Assembly (NCBI GenBank): GCA_035998495.1
Contig: DASYHP010000021.1
Span: 62,001-126,000 of the forward strand
Source of the DNA: Mesorhizobium_B sp035998495
Lineage (GTDB): Bacteria; Pseudomonadota; Alphaproteobacteria; Rhizobiales; Rhizobiaceae
Direction: 5' to 3'
DNA: 64,000 bases
The notes beneath the pieces were generated by a model that was not told the origin of the DNA, did no database searches, and saw only the letters and a program-made list of their open reading frames with translations. Positions 1-9,192 of this stretch are shown here, piece by piece. The stretch's first letter is position 1. The number at the start of each line of letters is the position of its first letter. The translations under genes were made by a program, and so were the position numbers.

Positions 1-663
1 GTGAGCCAGGGCCGGCTGCGCATCGGCTTGTCTGGCTCGCTATCCTCAGGCTTCCCGCGACTTCTCTTGAGCACGTGGGTGCGTGAGCACCCGTCGGTGA
101 AGCTGGAATTCAGGGAATGTGGGCCCCGCGAGCTGGTTCGCAGGATCAACAACCGGCAAATCGATGTAACGCTTCTGACGGCTTCAAAGCCACCTCTCGG
201 TTGTGACTCGGTCCCGCTTTTCAACGCTCATCTTTTTGCCGCTGTTTCGCGTGAAGATACCATCGGCCAGCTTGCTGAGGTGCCGTTCGAGGCGCTTGCA
301 GAGCAACGCTTCATCGTGAGTCGGGGCGGGTTTGGACCGGAGTTTCACAATCTGCTGGTGAAGCGCCTGTCGGACCTAGGCTTCAGCCCAGAGATCGAGG
401 TCGTCGATGTTGAACGAGAGGCTCTTGTAACGCTGGTGGGTCTTGGCTTAGGCGCGACCTTGGTCTCCGATCCTTCGACGGGTGTAAGCTACCCAGGGGT
501 CGCCTTTGTTCGGATCTCCGGTGAGGCCCTGCCAGTCAACGCCGTCTACTCACCAGATAACGATAATCCTGCACTCAGGCGTTTTCTGAGCCTTGCACGC
601 GTCCTGGCGAAGCAGCAGGCATGCGGCGGCGCGCTTTGGAGAACGCCCGGTCTGTCGCCATGA
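1..663 (+). CDS. LysR-family regulator, substrate-binding domain (5' partial)
   Basis: The reading frame is open from the first base of the window and ends with TGA at 661-663. The 220 residues match the periplasmic-binding-like effector domain of LysR regulators (start RLRIGLSGSLSSGF, the usual first strand of the domain). The N-terminal winged helix must lie upstream of the window, so this is a partial gene. It points towards the trb operon and overlaps the DUF2274 gene tail to tail by 89 bases. A LysR gene at this end of the trb cluster is a common arrangement in alphaproteobacterial elements; its target is unknown. Confidence 0.8.
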   Translation: MSQGRLRIGLSGSLSSGFPRLLLSTWVREHPSVKLEFRECGPRELVRRINNRQIDVTLLTASKPPLGCDSVPLFNAHLFAAVSREDTIGQLAEVPFEALAEQRFIVSRGGFGPEFHNLLVKRLSDLGFSPEIEVVDVEREALVTLVGLGLGATLVSDPSTGVSYPGVAFVRISGEALPVNAVYSPDNDNPALRRFLSLARVLAKQQACGGALWRTPGLSP

Positions 664-832
664 AGCGCGTGACCATGGGCGCAATGAGCTGACCGGGTTC
701 AGCAGGCTGCCCCGTCTCCGCGGAGAGCACCTCGGAATAGGCAACGAGGGCGCGGTGAACAGCTGCAGGCAGATCCACAGTAAGCCGAACCGGCTTTTCG
801 TCCACCAGCGGCCCGAGTTTAAGCTTCGTCAT
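575..832 (-). CDS. DUF2274 domain protein, last gene of the trb operon
   Basis: An 85-residue protein beginning MTKLKLGPLVDEKPV, a typical DUF2274 start, followed by a short amphipathic region. A GTG one codon upstream (835) is the alternative start; ATG at 832 was preferred. It starts 9 bases after the trbI stop, so it is co-transcribed with the trb genes. DUF2274 genes recurrently follow trbI in alphaproteobacterial conjugative elements; the function is not known, and a ribbon-helix-helix-like regulatory role is only a guess. Its 3' end lies inside the convergent LysR gene. Confidence 0.85.
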   Translation of the reverse strand: MTKLKLGPLVDEKPVRLTVDLPAAVHRALVAYSEVLSAETGQPAEPGQLIAPMVTRFMATDRAFSKARRRMPAASPGRVQGSENA

Positions 833-841
833 CACGCCGCC

Positions 842-2095
842 TCAGCTGCTGTAAGGTTCAAGGATCACATCACGGGTAACGATCACCCGTACCGGGAACC
901 CCGGCCGGACCGTCAGTGTCGGCTGGATGTCCAGCGATCGCCCCATCAGCTGTTCGCCAATCTGGTCGACGCCATCAGCGCTCCCACGCCTGATGGCGCT
1001 GATCAGCTCGTCCTCGTCCTGGCTCGAGCCAAACTGCGAGCCGATGCTCATTAGCGTGGAGACAAGTGCTGCCCGGAACACTTGGCCCCCGTGGTTGTCG
1101 ATCTCGTCCTCCAGCCCAGCAAAGCCCGAGGGATCCGCACCCGGCTGGCGTTCCAGCACGATCGAGCGCCCGTCCGGCATGATGAGGCGGTTCCACACCA
1201 GAAATGCACGTCGCTGCCCGAACGCGACCTGTGCGTCGTACTGGCCGATCAGGCGCCCGCCCTGCGGGATCAAAAGCACGCGTCCCGTCGGGCTGTCATA
1301 GACGTTTTCGGTAACCTGCGCCGTCACCTGGCCAGGGAGATCGGAACGCAGACCGGTCATAAGGGCCGCCGGGATCACGGCTCCCGCCTGGAGAACATAG
1401 GGGCTCGCCGGCGCCTGCACGCGATCGGGACTGACGGTGCGCCGATCGGCAGGGGCATTCAGGAAAGCGAGCCGTCGCTCGTTCTCGGTCTGCTGGCCAT
1501 CCTCTTGCCCGAGGCCACGAGGAGAGAATGCGTCAACCGCAGGCGTGGGCCGCTGAGACCTCTCGTCACTCACAGCCGGCGCAGTCGCGGCTTCCCCTCG
1601 TGTGTCGGACGCGAACAGCTCGCTCAAGCGCGCGGCCTCCCGTTCCTGGGCAAGGCGTCGTCGCTCTTCAGCAAGGCGCTGCGCTTCGGGATCCGGATGC
1701 GATGGAGTGGACTCGGGCGGTGCGACTGGTTCGGGCTCTACGCCAGCCTTGCGCATGGGACGTCCAAGGTCGCCCGGCAAGGGTGGGCCAAGCTCGGGCA
1801 CATCCTTTGGCAGCTCCGTGTAGTCGCGCGGCAGCCGCCTGAGTTCGTCGGCTTCCGGTATGTTGTTCGTCCGGTAGAGCTCGCCTGAGCCCGATCCATT
1901 GCCGCCCGGCTGTAGCGCCCAGATCAGCGCGAAGCTGAGCACCAGGGCCATCGAGGCGGAAAGGCCGGCCAGCACACGGCGCGAGATGCGCACCACACGC
2001 GGCCGCTCCGGCCTTAGGCGAAGATCCTGCGCAAGCGAACGCTGCGGCTGGGCTTGCGCCTCGCTCAGGCCCTCACCAGGACGAGCGTCGCTCAT
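842..2095 (-). CDS. trbI: TrbI, VirB10-like conjugal transfer channel protein
   Basis: A 417-residue protein with a cytoplasmic N-terminus, one membrane segment at about 41-60, a Pro-rich periplasmic linker (about 75-130) and a C-terminal beta-barrel domain of the VirB10/TrbI family (about 225-417). In the family this protein spans the envelope and links the inner-membrane ATPases to the outer-membrane core made with TrbG (VirB9-like). The start overlaps the trbG stop by four bases, indicating translational coupling. Length and layout are normal for the family; no defect is seen. Confidence 0.95.
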   Translation of the reverse strand: MSDARPGEGLSEAQAQPQRSLAQDLRLRPERPRVVRISRRVLAGLSASMALVLSFALIWALQPGGNGSGSGELYRTNNIPEADELRRLPRDYTELPKDVPELGPPLPGDLGRPMRKAGVEPEPVAPPESTPSHPDPEAQRLAEERRRLAQEREAARLSELFASDTRGEAATAPAVSDERSQRPTPAVDAFSPRGLGQEDGQQTENERRLAFLNAPADRRTVSPDRVQAPASPYVLQAGAVIPAALMTGLRSDLPGQVTAQVTENVYDSPTGRVLLIPQGGRLIGQYDAQVAFGQRRAFLVWNRLIMPDGRSIVLERQPGADPSGFAGLEDEIDNHGGQVFRAALVSTLMSIGSQFGSSQDEDELISAIRRGSADGVDQIGEQLMGRSLDIQPTLTVRPGFPVRVIVTRDVILEPYSS

Positions 2096-3084
2096 AACGA
2101 CCGCCTCCCATCGGTTCGCGCAATCCGGACACGACGCTGACGATTGCTGCCGAGGCGGAGCTCAGCGCCCCCGAACAGGCGATCGACCACCATGTATCGG
2201 CCGCGGATGCGATAGTTCACGAGTTGCGCGTCGCCTTCAGCGCCGATGATCCAAAGCGGCGGCATCTCGCCCTGGCCGATGCCGGACGGGAACTCAATGA
2301 AGACCTGCCGGCCGTCATCAAACGCGCGCACGGGCCGCCAAGCCGGTCGGTCGCCCTCGATGCGGTAGCGGAAATTCAGGTCTTCAATGGACGGCAGCGC
2401 GACGCTCGCGACGGGCTGCGCGGCTTCGGCCGTCGCGTTCTGCCGGCGCAGCGCGATCAGCTGGTCTTGCGGATATGACCAGGAAACGCTCGCCATATAG
2501 GTGCGCTCTGCCGAGCGCAGCTCGAGATGATAGGTGCGCCGGTCGGTGTTGATGATGAGGTTGGTCTGAAGGTCAGGCTGGGTGGGCTTGACCATGATGT
2601 GGACGCGCTGGCTGGCCCCGCTGCCGCTCACCGTGTCGCCGATGATCCAGCGCACCGTGTCGCCGGCCGCGACAGGGCCCGTGCCGACCAGTTGCTCCCC
2701 CGGCTGCAGCGCGATGTCCGTCACCTGCCCAGGTGCGGCATAGACCTGGTAGAGCGCCCCTTCCGTGTAGGGGTAGACCTGGACGGCGTTGAAGTAGCCG
2801 GAGCGGCTCGGCTGCACGCGGGCCACGCTGTTGGCCCGTTCAACACGTGCGCGCGGGTCGTTCGGCTCAGGCGCCTCGCTCTTCTCGGGCGGCACACGCT
2901 TGAGCTGGCCAGGCAGCGGCAGGGGCTGTGGGACCTCAACAACCTCGACCGGCTTTGGTGGCTCTGTCGAAAGCACGGCCGGCTTCGGCTTCTCGTCATA
3001 GCTGATCTCAGGCGGCTTCCACTTCGTGGCACAACCGGCGAGCGAAGCAGATGCGAGGAGAACGAGCGGCATGGTCGAGCGCAT
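2092..3084 (-). CDS. trbG: TrbG, VirB9-like outer-membrane core lipoprotein
   Basis: A 330-residue P-type conjugative transfer protein TrbG. A lipoprotein signal with lipobox LAGC places the lipidated cysteine at residue 18, after which a Pro-rich linker (about 30-75) leads to the VirB9/CagX domain. It forms the outer-membrane core complex with TrbI. ATG at 3084 overlaps the trbF stop by one base and its own stop overlaps trbI by four, so it is translated as part of the operon. Confidence 0.95.
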   Translation of the reverse strand: MRSTMPLVLLASASLAGCATKWKPPEISYDEKPKPAVLSTEPPKPVEVVEVPQPLPLPGQLKRVPPEKSEAPEPNDPRARVERANSVARVQPSRSGYFNAVQVYPYTEGALYQVYAAPGQVTDIALQPGEQLVGTGPVAAGDTVRWIIGDTVSGSGASQRVHIMVKPTQPDLQTNLIINTDRRTYHLELRSAERTYMASVSWSYPQDQLIALRRQNATAEAAQPVASVALPSIEDLNFRYRIEGDRPAWRPVRAFDDGRQVFIEFPSGIGQGEMPPLWIIGAEGDAQLVNYRIRGRYMVVDRLFGGAELRLGSNRQRRVRIARTDGRRSL

Positions 3085-3767
3085 CAGCCGAGTTCCTTGG
3101 ACCAGTTGAGAGCGTGCACAAAGACGCCGAGCGGGTTCTTCTTGAGTGCCTCAACGTCGCTTGGTGTTTGCAGCACCACCGTCAGGATAGCGGTCCACCG
3201 CTCCGTGACGGCAAGCGCGCCATCGACGTAGCGGCGCTCAGTCCAGGCGACGCGGAAGCTGTTTGGTGAGGCGCGGATGACGGAGGAGACCTCGACCGCA
3301 CGCTGCTCCTTACCGACCAGCGCAAACGGGTCGTTGAGCCGGGCAAAGTCGTTGAGCGCGGCTGCTCCGCGGTCGGTCGTGTAGTCGTAAGCCCGCAGCC
3401 AGTTCTGGCGCAGCACGATCGGATCGGCGGGGATGGAGCGCGTCTGCTCGATGAAGCGGGCCAGGTGCCAGGCAATCTGCGGGTCACCGGGCTCGTAATC
3501 TGCTTCGGCAGGCGTGATGGCCTGCGCCGCACCCAGGCGGTCCACCTGCACGACCCAGGGCACGATGCTGCTTGTGGTCGACTGCCACACGAGGGCCACA
3601 GCCAGTCCCGTGGACAGGAGCAGCGATCCGAACGCCATCAGGCGCCAATTCTTGGCCTGGACGCGGGCCGAGCCGATGCGCTCGTCCCAAGCCTGAGCAG
3701 CGCGCTGGTAAGGCGTCTCAGGCTCCGGCGTCTTGCCGTAGCGGATGCTCGGACGCTTGAAGAACAT
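3084..3767 (-). CDS. trbF: TrbF, VirB8-like inner-membrane assembly protein
   Basis: A 227-residue bitopic protein: N-terminal cytoplasmic tail, one membrane segment at about 42-62, then a periplasmic VirB8/TrbF domain of NTF2-like fold. In type IV secretion systems this protein nucleates channel assembly at the inner membrane. It lies directly downstream of trbL with no gap and is coupled to trbG by a one-base overlap. Confidence 0.95.
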   Translation of the reverse strand: MFFKRPSIRYGKTPEPETPYQRAAQAWDERIGSARVQAKNWRLMAFGSLLLSTGLAVALVWQSTTSSIVPWVVQVDRLGAAQAITPAEADYEPGDPQIAWHLARFIEQTRSIPADPIVLRQNWLRAYDYTTDRGAAALNDFARLNDPFALVGKEQRAVEVSSVIRASPNSFRVAWTERRYVDGALAVTERWTAILTVVLQTPSDVEALKKNPLGVFVHALNWSKELG

Positions 3768-5075
3768 CTATTCCCCTTCCCGGATAGAAACGGATGAGCC
3801 TGCCCCGCCGGCATCACCGGACTTCAGCGCATGCGCTGTGGTCTGCAGGCCGTGGTGTGCGGTCTGGCGGCGGCGCATCGCACGAGCCCAGTCGGGTTCG
3901 GCGGATCGGCCCGAGGTTTCAGCCGGTGAGTGATCTACGGCCTGAGCACCTGCGCTTGTGCCGGCGGTAGAGACCAACTGGCTGCCCATCCCGAAGCGCT
4001 GGCCAAGGTCAGTGGCGGCGCGCCGAAGCGGACTGGTCGCAGCAGCAGCGCCTGCGCGAGCGACGCTGGCCAGTCCGCCGGCCACCGAGCCGCCGGAAGC
4101 AGCAGATCCCGCCTGATAAGCCGTAGAGGCCCCACCTGCGACGGTGGCCGCACCTCGCGCGGCGCTGGCCCCGGCACCAGCGACGGCACCACCCGCGATC
4201 CGTGTTGCGGCGACGCCGCCGACCACCGCGCCGCCGGCCGCCAATCCGGTACCGACGGCAGCACCTGCGCCGAGTTGCGGCCCGCCCGAAACGATGCCGT
4301 TTGCAATGCCGGGCGCGAAGATCCCCAAGCCCAGAAGCGACAGGGCTGCGAGCACCAGTGCCATCGCGTCCTCGATCGTGGGCTCAGCCTGAAAGCCAGA
4401 CGTGAACTCGCCAAACAGCGTTGAGCCGATGCCAACGACCACAGCCAGCACCAGGAGCTTGACGCCTGAGCTGATCACGAGCCCGAGCACCCGCTCAGCC
4501 ATGAAGGCCGTCTTGCCCCAGAGCCCGAAGGGAACGAGCACGAAACCGCAAAGGGTGGCGAGCTTGAACTCGATCAGGCTGATGAAGAGCTGGATGGCGA
4601 GAACGAAGAAGGAGAGCAGCACGATCGCCCATGCAAAGAGCAGGATCGTGATCTGGATGAAGTTCTCGAAGAAGCTGATGTAGCCCATCAGCCCGGAGAT
4701 CGACTCCAGGATGGGCTGGCCCGCCTCAAGGCCCGTTTGCGCGATGCGGCCCGGCTGCAGGAAGTCAGCCGCAGACATGTCGGTGCCCGATGCCTGGAGC
4801 CCGAGCCGGGAGAAACTTTCGAACACGATGCGCGACAGGCTGTTCCAGTTGCCGATCAGAAACGCGAATGCGCCCACGAACAGCGTCTTCTTGATGAGGC
4901 GCGCGAGCACGTCCTCGTCAGCACCCCAGGCCCAGAACAGGGCAGCCAACGTCACGTCGATGGCGATGAGCGTCGATGCCAGCCAGGCGACCTCGCCCTG
5001 CAGCAGGCCGAAGCCTGAGTCGATGTAGCGGGTGAAGACCTCAAGGAAGCGGTCGATGACGCCCATGCCGCCCAT
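3768..5075 (-). CDS. trbL: TrbL, VirB6-like polytopic channel protein
   Basis: A 435-residue protein with several hydrophobic helices in residues 1-270 and a long Ala/Gly-rich stretch (about 268-345) ending in a charged cytoplasmic tail. This is the usual architecture of P-type TrbL (VirB6 group), an inner-membrane component of the DNA translocation path. The ATG at 5075 overlaps the trbK-alt stop by one base. The low-complexity Ala/Gly section also explains the many spurious open frames on the opposite strand here. Confidence 0.95.
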   Translation of the reverse strand: MGGMGVIDRFLEVFTRYIDSGFGLLQGEVAWLASTLIAIDVTLAALFWAWGADEDVLARLIKKTLFVGAFAFLIGNWNSLSRIVFESFSRLGLQASGTDMSAADFLQPGRIAQTGLEAGQPILESISGLMGYISFFENFIQITILLFAWAIVLLSFFVLAIQLFISLIEFKLATLCGFVLVPFGLWGKTAFMAERVLGLVISSGVKLLVLAVVVGIGSTLFGEFTSGFQAEPTIEDAMALVLAALSLLGLGIFAPGIANGIVSGGPQLGAGAAVGTGLAAGGAVVGGVAATRIAGGAVAGAGASAARGAATVAGGASTAYQAGSAASGGSVAGGLASVARAGAAAATSPLRRAATDLGQRFGMGSQLVSTAGTSAGAQAVDHSPAETSGRSAEPDWARAMRRRQTAHHGLQTTAHALKSGDAGGAGSSVSIREGE

Positions 5076-5419
5076 CAGCGTTGTCCCTCATGCAGCGGGA
5101 TCACGCGAGGTCCAGTGCGGTCGGATGCAGGCTCGTCCGGTGCGGACAGAAAGCGGCGGCGGTTTTGGGCCCATGCCGCCATGCAGGCAGTCTCGTCGAG
5201 AGCGGCTTGGCCAAGCTCGTTGCAGCGGGCAAGCTCGACAGTGAGCGGAGCGTAGGGCTGCAAGACAGGTGAGCGAACGTGCAGTTCGAACGGCACGATG
5301 CCACTGCCGGCCAGCCAGGCAGCAACGGCGGTGGCGCCCACACCGATCGCGACCGCAATCGGCATAAGCCACCTGACGGGCACGTCGAAGCTGTCCTGGT
5401 CTTTGGGCTGCAACCGCAT
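5075..5419 (-). CDS. trbK-alt: TrbK-alt, putative entry-exclusion protein
   Basis: A 114-residue small membrane protein with one hydrophobic helix at about 15-40 and a conserved periplasmic part carrying two cysteines (C66 and C79, in the motif CNELG...C). This matches the alternative TrbK family found between trbJ and trbL in alphaproteobacterial P-type clusters. In the RP4 model TrbK blocks redundant entry of the same element; for the -alt family this role is inferred from position. Confidence 0.85.
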   Translation of the reverse strand: MRLQPKDQDSFDVPVRWLMPIAVAIGVGATAVAAWLAGSGIVPFELHVRSPVLQPYAPLTVELARCNELGQAALDETACMAAWAQNRRRFLSAPDEPASDRTGPRVIPLHEGQR

Positions 5420-5427
5420 CGTGCTGC

Positions 5428-6171
5428 TCAGCGGTTGTGGAACATGGCGGCGTTGCCGGGGTGGTAGCCGGCACCAGGCGTCAGAAACCGGCGTAGTTGT
5501 TCCCGGCCCTGCTCCTGGGCAGCCGATCGCTGAGCGGACTCGAGCGCTTGCGCCCTCCCTTGGGCCGCCAGTGTCGCGGTCAGGTCGGCAAGCTGCTGCG
5601 CCTGGAGCGCGAGAAGCTGGTTGCCGGCCTGTGTCGCCTGCAGCGCGCCAACCGCGGATTGGCTTTGGGTGACCAGCTCAGACATCTGCTCACGGTGCGT
5701 GTCGAGGTTGCCCACGACGGTAGCCTGCACCTTAAGCGCGTCCTGTAGGCCCGCGACCGACGTCTGCCAGCGCTCGCGGGCTCCAGTGATCAGATCCTGG
5801 TCCGACTGGCTGGTGTTGGCCGGCCCATAGGTCGTGGTGAAAGCCTGGTCGATCTCGGCCACATCGTAGGCAACGCGCTGCGCTTCACCAAGTAAGGCCT
5901 GCGTGCGTGCAACCGACTGCTGAAGCTGCTGGAGGGAGGAGTAAGGCAGGCTTGCCAAGTTGCGCGCTTGGTTGATCAGCATCTGCGCTTCGTTCTGGAG
6001 CGACGTGATCTGGTTGCTGATCTGCTCAAGCGCACGTGCCGCCTGGAGCACGTTCTGCACGTGGTTGGTCGGGTCATAGACGATGCGCCAAGCCAGAGCG
6101 GGGGCGCTTGCCGCGCCAAGTATAAGAGCAGCCACGCCAGCTGCGAGAAGGAAGCTGAGGCGGGTCTTCAT
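5428..6171 (-). CDS. trbJ: TrbJ, VirB5-like transfer protein
   Basis: A 247-residue secreted protein. ATG at 6171 was chosen because it begins a clean Sec signal peptide (MKTRLSFLLAAGVAALILG..., cleavage after APALA) and overlaps the trbE stop by four bases; the same frame stays open far upstream but only as a shadow of trbE. The mature part is rich in Gln and Ala and is predicted to be coiled coil, as in TrbJ/VirB5 proteins that cap or help assemble the conjugative pilus. Confidence 0.93.
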   Translation of the reverse strand: MKTRLSFLLAAGVAALILGAASAPALAWRIVYDPTNHVQNVLQAARALEQISNQITSLQNEAQMLINQARNLASLPYSSLQQLQQSVARTQALLGEAQRVAYDVAEIDQAFTTTYGPANTSQSDQDLITGARERWQTSVAGLQDALKVQATVVGNLDTHREQMSELVTQSQSAVGALQATQAGNQLLALQAQQLADLTATLAAQGRAQALESAQRSAAQEQGREQLRRFLTPGAGYHPGNAAMFHNR

Positions 6172-8597
6172 GGAGTAGTCTCCTGTTTGTCGAGAAGGTC
6201 TGCGGCCCAGCCGACACCGCGGGCTTGGAGCCACGCGCGGGCGAAGCCTTGGGAGCCGTGCTCGGCCAGAAGGCGGGCGATCAGGGCTTGGTCGGACTTC
6301 GCGGAGGCGGCCGTGAAGGCAAGCGCGACCTCGCCGAGGCCCAGCTCGAACAGCCGATTGCCGCGCCGGGACTGGCAGTAGTAGTCGCGCTTCGGCGTCG
6401 CCCGGCTCAGGATCTCGATCTGCCGGTCGTTCAGCCCGAAGCGGCTGTAGATGGCCGCGATCTGCGGCTCGAGCGCGCGCTCGTTCGGCAGGAACAGCCG
6501 CGTCAGGCAGCTCTCGATGATGGCGGGCGCGATCCGGCTGCCGTCGATGTCGGCGAGGCTTTGCGTGGCGAAAAGGACGGAGGCGTTCTTCTTGCGAAGT
6601 GTCTTCAGCCACTCGCGCAGCTGCCCGGCGAAGCCCTCGTCGTCGAGCGCGAGCCAGCCCTCGTCGATGATGATGAGGGTGGGTCGGCCGTCGAGCCGAT
6701 CCTCGATGCGGTGAAACAGGTAGGCGAGGACGGCGGCGGCGGCGCCCGTGCCGATCAGCCCTTCGGTCTCGAAGGCCTGTGTGTCCGCCTCGCCAATCCG
6801 CTCGGCTTCGGCGTCCAGCAGCCGACCCCAGGGACCGCCCACCCCGTAAGGCCTGAGCGCCTGCTTGAGCTGGTTGGACTGGAGGAGAACCGATAGGCCG
6901 GTGATGGTGCGCTCTGCGGCCGGCGCCGACGCGAGACTCCAGAGCGCCGACCACAGATGCTCCTTCACCTCAGGGGTGAGACCCACCCCTTCCCGGGCGA
7001 GGATCGCGGCCACCCACTCGGCCGCCCAGGCGCGCTCGTCGGGCTGGTCGATACGTGCGAGCGGCTGAAGAGCAACGGGCTCGGTCGCGTCCTCAGCGAG
7101 GCTGCCGCCAAGGTCGTGCCAGTCGCCACCCATTGCGAGCGCCGCTGCCCGGATCGAGCCGCCGAAGTCGAAGGCGAACACCTGGGAGCGCTCGTAGCGC
7201 CGGAACTGCAGCGCCATGAGCGCCAGCAGCACCGACTTGCCCGCACCCGTGGGGCCGACGACGAGCGTGTGGCCTACGTCGCCAACGTGAAGCGAGAAGC
7301 GGAACGGCGTCGAACCTTCGGTCTTGGCCAGAAACAGCGGCGGCGCGTCGGAGTGCTCGTCACGCTCACGTCCCGCCCACACGGCCGAGAATGGCATCAT
7401 GTGCGCGAGGTTGAGCGTCGAGACCGGGGGCTGGCGCACATTGGCGTAGACGTGGCCCGGCAGGCTTCCGAGCCAGGCCTCGACCGCGTTCACCCGCTCC
7501 ACCATGCAGGTGAAGTCGCGGCCCTGGATGACCTTTTCGACGAGCCTGAGCCGCTCGTCGGCCACACGCCGGTCCTCGTCCCACACCGTGACTGTCGCGG
7601 TGACGTAGGCCGTGCCCACGAGGTCTGAGCCGAGCTCCTGAAGCGCGAGGTCGGCGTCGGCTGCCTTGTTCGAGGCGTCGGAGTCGAGAAGCGTCGACGC
7701 TTCGTTGGTCATCACCTCCTTCAGGATCGCCGCGATCGACTTGCGCTTGGCGAACCACTGGCCGCGGATGCGGGTGAGCACTCGTGCCGCATCCGTTTTG
7801 TCGAGCATGACGGCGCGCGTGACCCAGCGATACTCAAAGGCGAGGCGGTTGAGGTCATCGAGAAGCCCCGGCCAGGTCTGGGACGGGAAACCCATGACGG
7901 TGAGCGTGCGCAGGTGCGCGCGGCCGAGGCGCGGCTCCAGCCCGCCGACCAGCGGCTCGTCCGTGAGGATCGCATCCAAGTGCATGGGCGTCTCGGGCAC
8001 TCGCACGCGGTGGCGGCGGGTCGAGACGGTGGCGTGCAGGTAGGTGAGCGTCTCGGCATCATCGAGCCAGTGCGCCTCGGGCATGAAGCTCTCAACGAGG
8101 TTCAGCACCCGGTCAGCGCGGTCGATGAAGCCGGCGAGTTGCTCCTGCCGATTAGGGCAACCTTGATCGCGGCCCTCGTAGAGCCAACCCTCAGCGCGAG
8201 TGGCATTCTCGGCCGGAGGCAGCCAGCTGAGCGTCAGGTAGTACACGTTCTCGAAGTGCGCGCCCGCCTCGTCGAACTGCGCGCGGCGCTCGAAGTCGAC
8301 CAGAGTTGAGACCGGATCGGGAAAGCGGCTGGACGGATAGGCGCCCGCAGGCACCCGTTGCGCCTCGACGAAGATGGCCCAGCCCGAGCCAAACCGCCGG
8401 AGTGCGTTGTTGAGGCGCGAGGTGACTGCGACCAGCTCGGCGGGCGTGGCGCTGTCGAGATCCGGACCGCGGAAGCGCGCGGTGCGCTGGAACGAGCCAT
8501 CCTTGTTGAGGACGACTCCACGAGCGATCAGCGCCGCCCAGGGCAGAAAGTCTGCCAAGCTCTGCGGCTTGGAGCGGTACTCGGCGAGGTTCAGCAT
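6168..8597 (-). CDS. trbE: TrbE, VirB4-like transfer ATPase
   Basis: An 809-residue VirB4/CagE-family ATPase. Walker A is GPTGAGKS at residues 448-455, and a Walker B strand (LIIIDEGWLAL) lies near residue 625. ATG at 8597 (MLNLAEYRSK) is the conventional family start; the frame stays open upstream only because it shadows trbD and trbC. The protein powers pilus biogenesis and substrate transfer at the inner membrane. It is coupled to trbJ by a four-base overlap. Confidence 0.96.
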   Translation of the reverse strand: MLNLAEYRSKPQSLADFLPWAALIARGVVLNKDGSFQRTARFRGPDLDSATPAELVAVTSRLNNALRRFGSGWAIFVEAQRVPAGAYPSSRFPDPVSTLVDFERRAQFDEAGAHFENVYYLTLSWLPPAENATRAEGWLYEGRDQGCPNRQEQLAGFIDRADRVLNLVESFMPEAHWLDDAETLTYLHATVSTRRHRVRVPETPMHLDAILTDEPLVGGLEPRLGRAHLRTLTVMGFPSQTWPGLLDDLNRLAFEYRWVTRAVMLDKTDAARVLTRIRGQWFAKRKSIAAILKEVMTNEASTLLDSDASNKAADADLALQELGSDLVGTAYVTATVTVWDEDRRVADERLRLVEKVIQGRDFTCMVERVNAVEAWLGSLPGHVYANVRQPPVSTLNLAHMMPFSAVWAGRERDEHSDAPPLFLAKTEGSTPFRFSLHVGDVGHTLVVGPTGAGKSVLLALMALQFRRYERSQVFAFDFGGSIRAAALAMGGDWHDLGGSLAEDATEPVALQPLARIDQPDERAWAAEWVAAILAREGVGLTPEVKEHLWSALWSLASAPAAERTITGLSVLLQSNQLKQALRPYGVGGPWGRLLDAEAERIGEADTQAFETEGLIGTGAAAAVLAYLFHRIEDRLDGRPTLIIIDEGWLALDDEGFAGQLREWLKTLRKKNASVLFATQSLADIDGSRIAPAIIESCLTRLFLPNERALEPQIAAIYSRFGLNDRQIEILSRATPKRDYYCQSRRGNRLFELGLGEVALAFTAASAKSDQALIARLLAEHGSQGFARAWLQARGVGWAADLLDKQETTP

Positions 8598-8602
8598 GGA
8601 TC

Positions 8603-8875
8603 TCAAGCCCCGAGCTCGGTCGGGTAGCGGAGGTGCCGGCGAACTACGTCGACGAAGGCGGGGTCGCGCTTGGCGGCGATGACCGCGGCCAGGTGGCCGA
8701 CCAGCCAGACGAGGAGCCCGGCGAGCCAAAGGCGAAGGCCAAGGCCAAGGGCCGCCGCGAGCGTGCCGTTGATGATGGCAAGTGCCCGCGGCGCCCCGCC
8801 GAGCAGGATGGGCTCGGTGAGCGAGCGCCGGACGGGCGCGTAGAAGCCGGACACGGGCTCCTCGTGGCCAAGCAT
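8603..8875 (-). CDS. trbD: TrbD, VirB3-like membrane protein
   Basis: A 90-residue protein with two adjacent hydrophobic helices in the middle and a basic C-terminus. ATG at 8875 (MLGHEEPVSGFYAPVRRSL) gives the normal VirB3/TrbD length and overlaps the trbC stop by one base. VirB3-type proteins associate with the VirB4 ATPase, encoded five bases downstream as trbE. Confidence 0.93.
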   Translation of the reverse strand: MLGHEEPVSGFYAPVRRSLTEPILLGGAPRALAIINGTLAAALGLGLRLWLAGLLVWLVGHLAAVIAAKRDPAFVDVVRRHLRYPTELGA

Positions 8876-9192
8876 CAGACGAGCGCCCCGCCGCCGAACG
8901 AGAAGAACGACAGGAAGAAGCTGGAGGCGGCGAACGCGATCGACAGGCCGAACACGATTTGGATGAGCCGTCGGAACCCACCGGACGTGTCGCCAAAGGC
9001 GAGCGAAAGACCTGTGACGATGATGATGATCACCGCCACGATCTTGGCAACGGGGCCTTGAATCGACTCCAGGATTTGCTGGAGCGGCTGCTCCCAAGGC
9101 ATGTTGGAGCCCGCGGCATACGCCGGGGCGGACACGAGCGTCAGCGCGAGCACGCTGGCGCTGGTTGACAGGCGCGCGAAGGTTTTGGTCAC
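8875..9192 (-). CDS. trbC: TrbC, VirB2-like conjugative pilin
   Basis: A 105-residue prepilin. The signal peptide ends at about residue 26 (APAYA-AG), and the mature protein carries two hydrophobic helices separated by a short charged loop (GDTSGGFRR), the hallmark of VirB2/TrbC pilins. It is the main subunit of the conjugative pilus. Four-base overlap with trbB upstream and one-base overlap with trbD downstream. Confidence 0.93.
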   Translation of the reverse strand: MTKTFARLSTSASVLALTLVSAPAYAAGSNMPWEQPLQQILESIQGPVAKIVAVIIIIVTGLSLAFGDTSGGFRRLIQIVFGLSIAFAASSFFLSFFSFGGGALV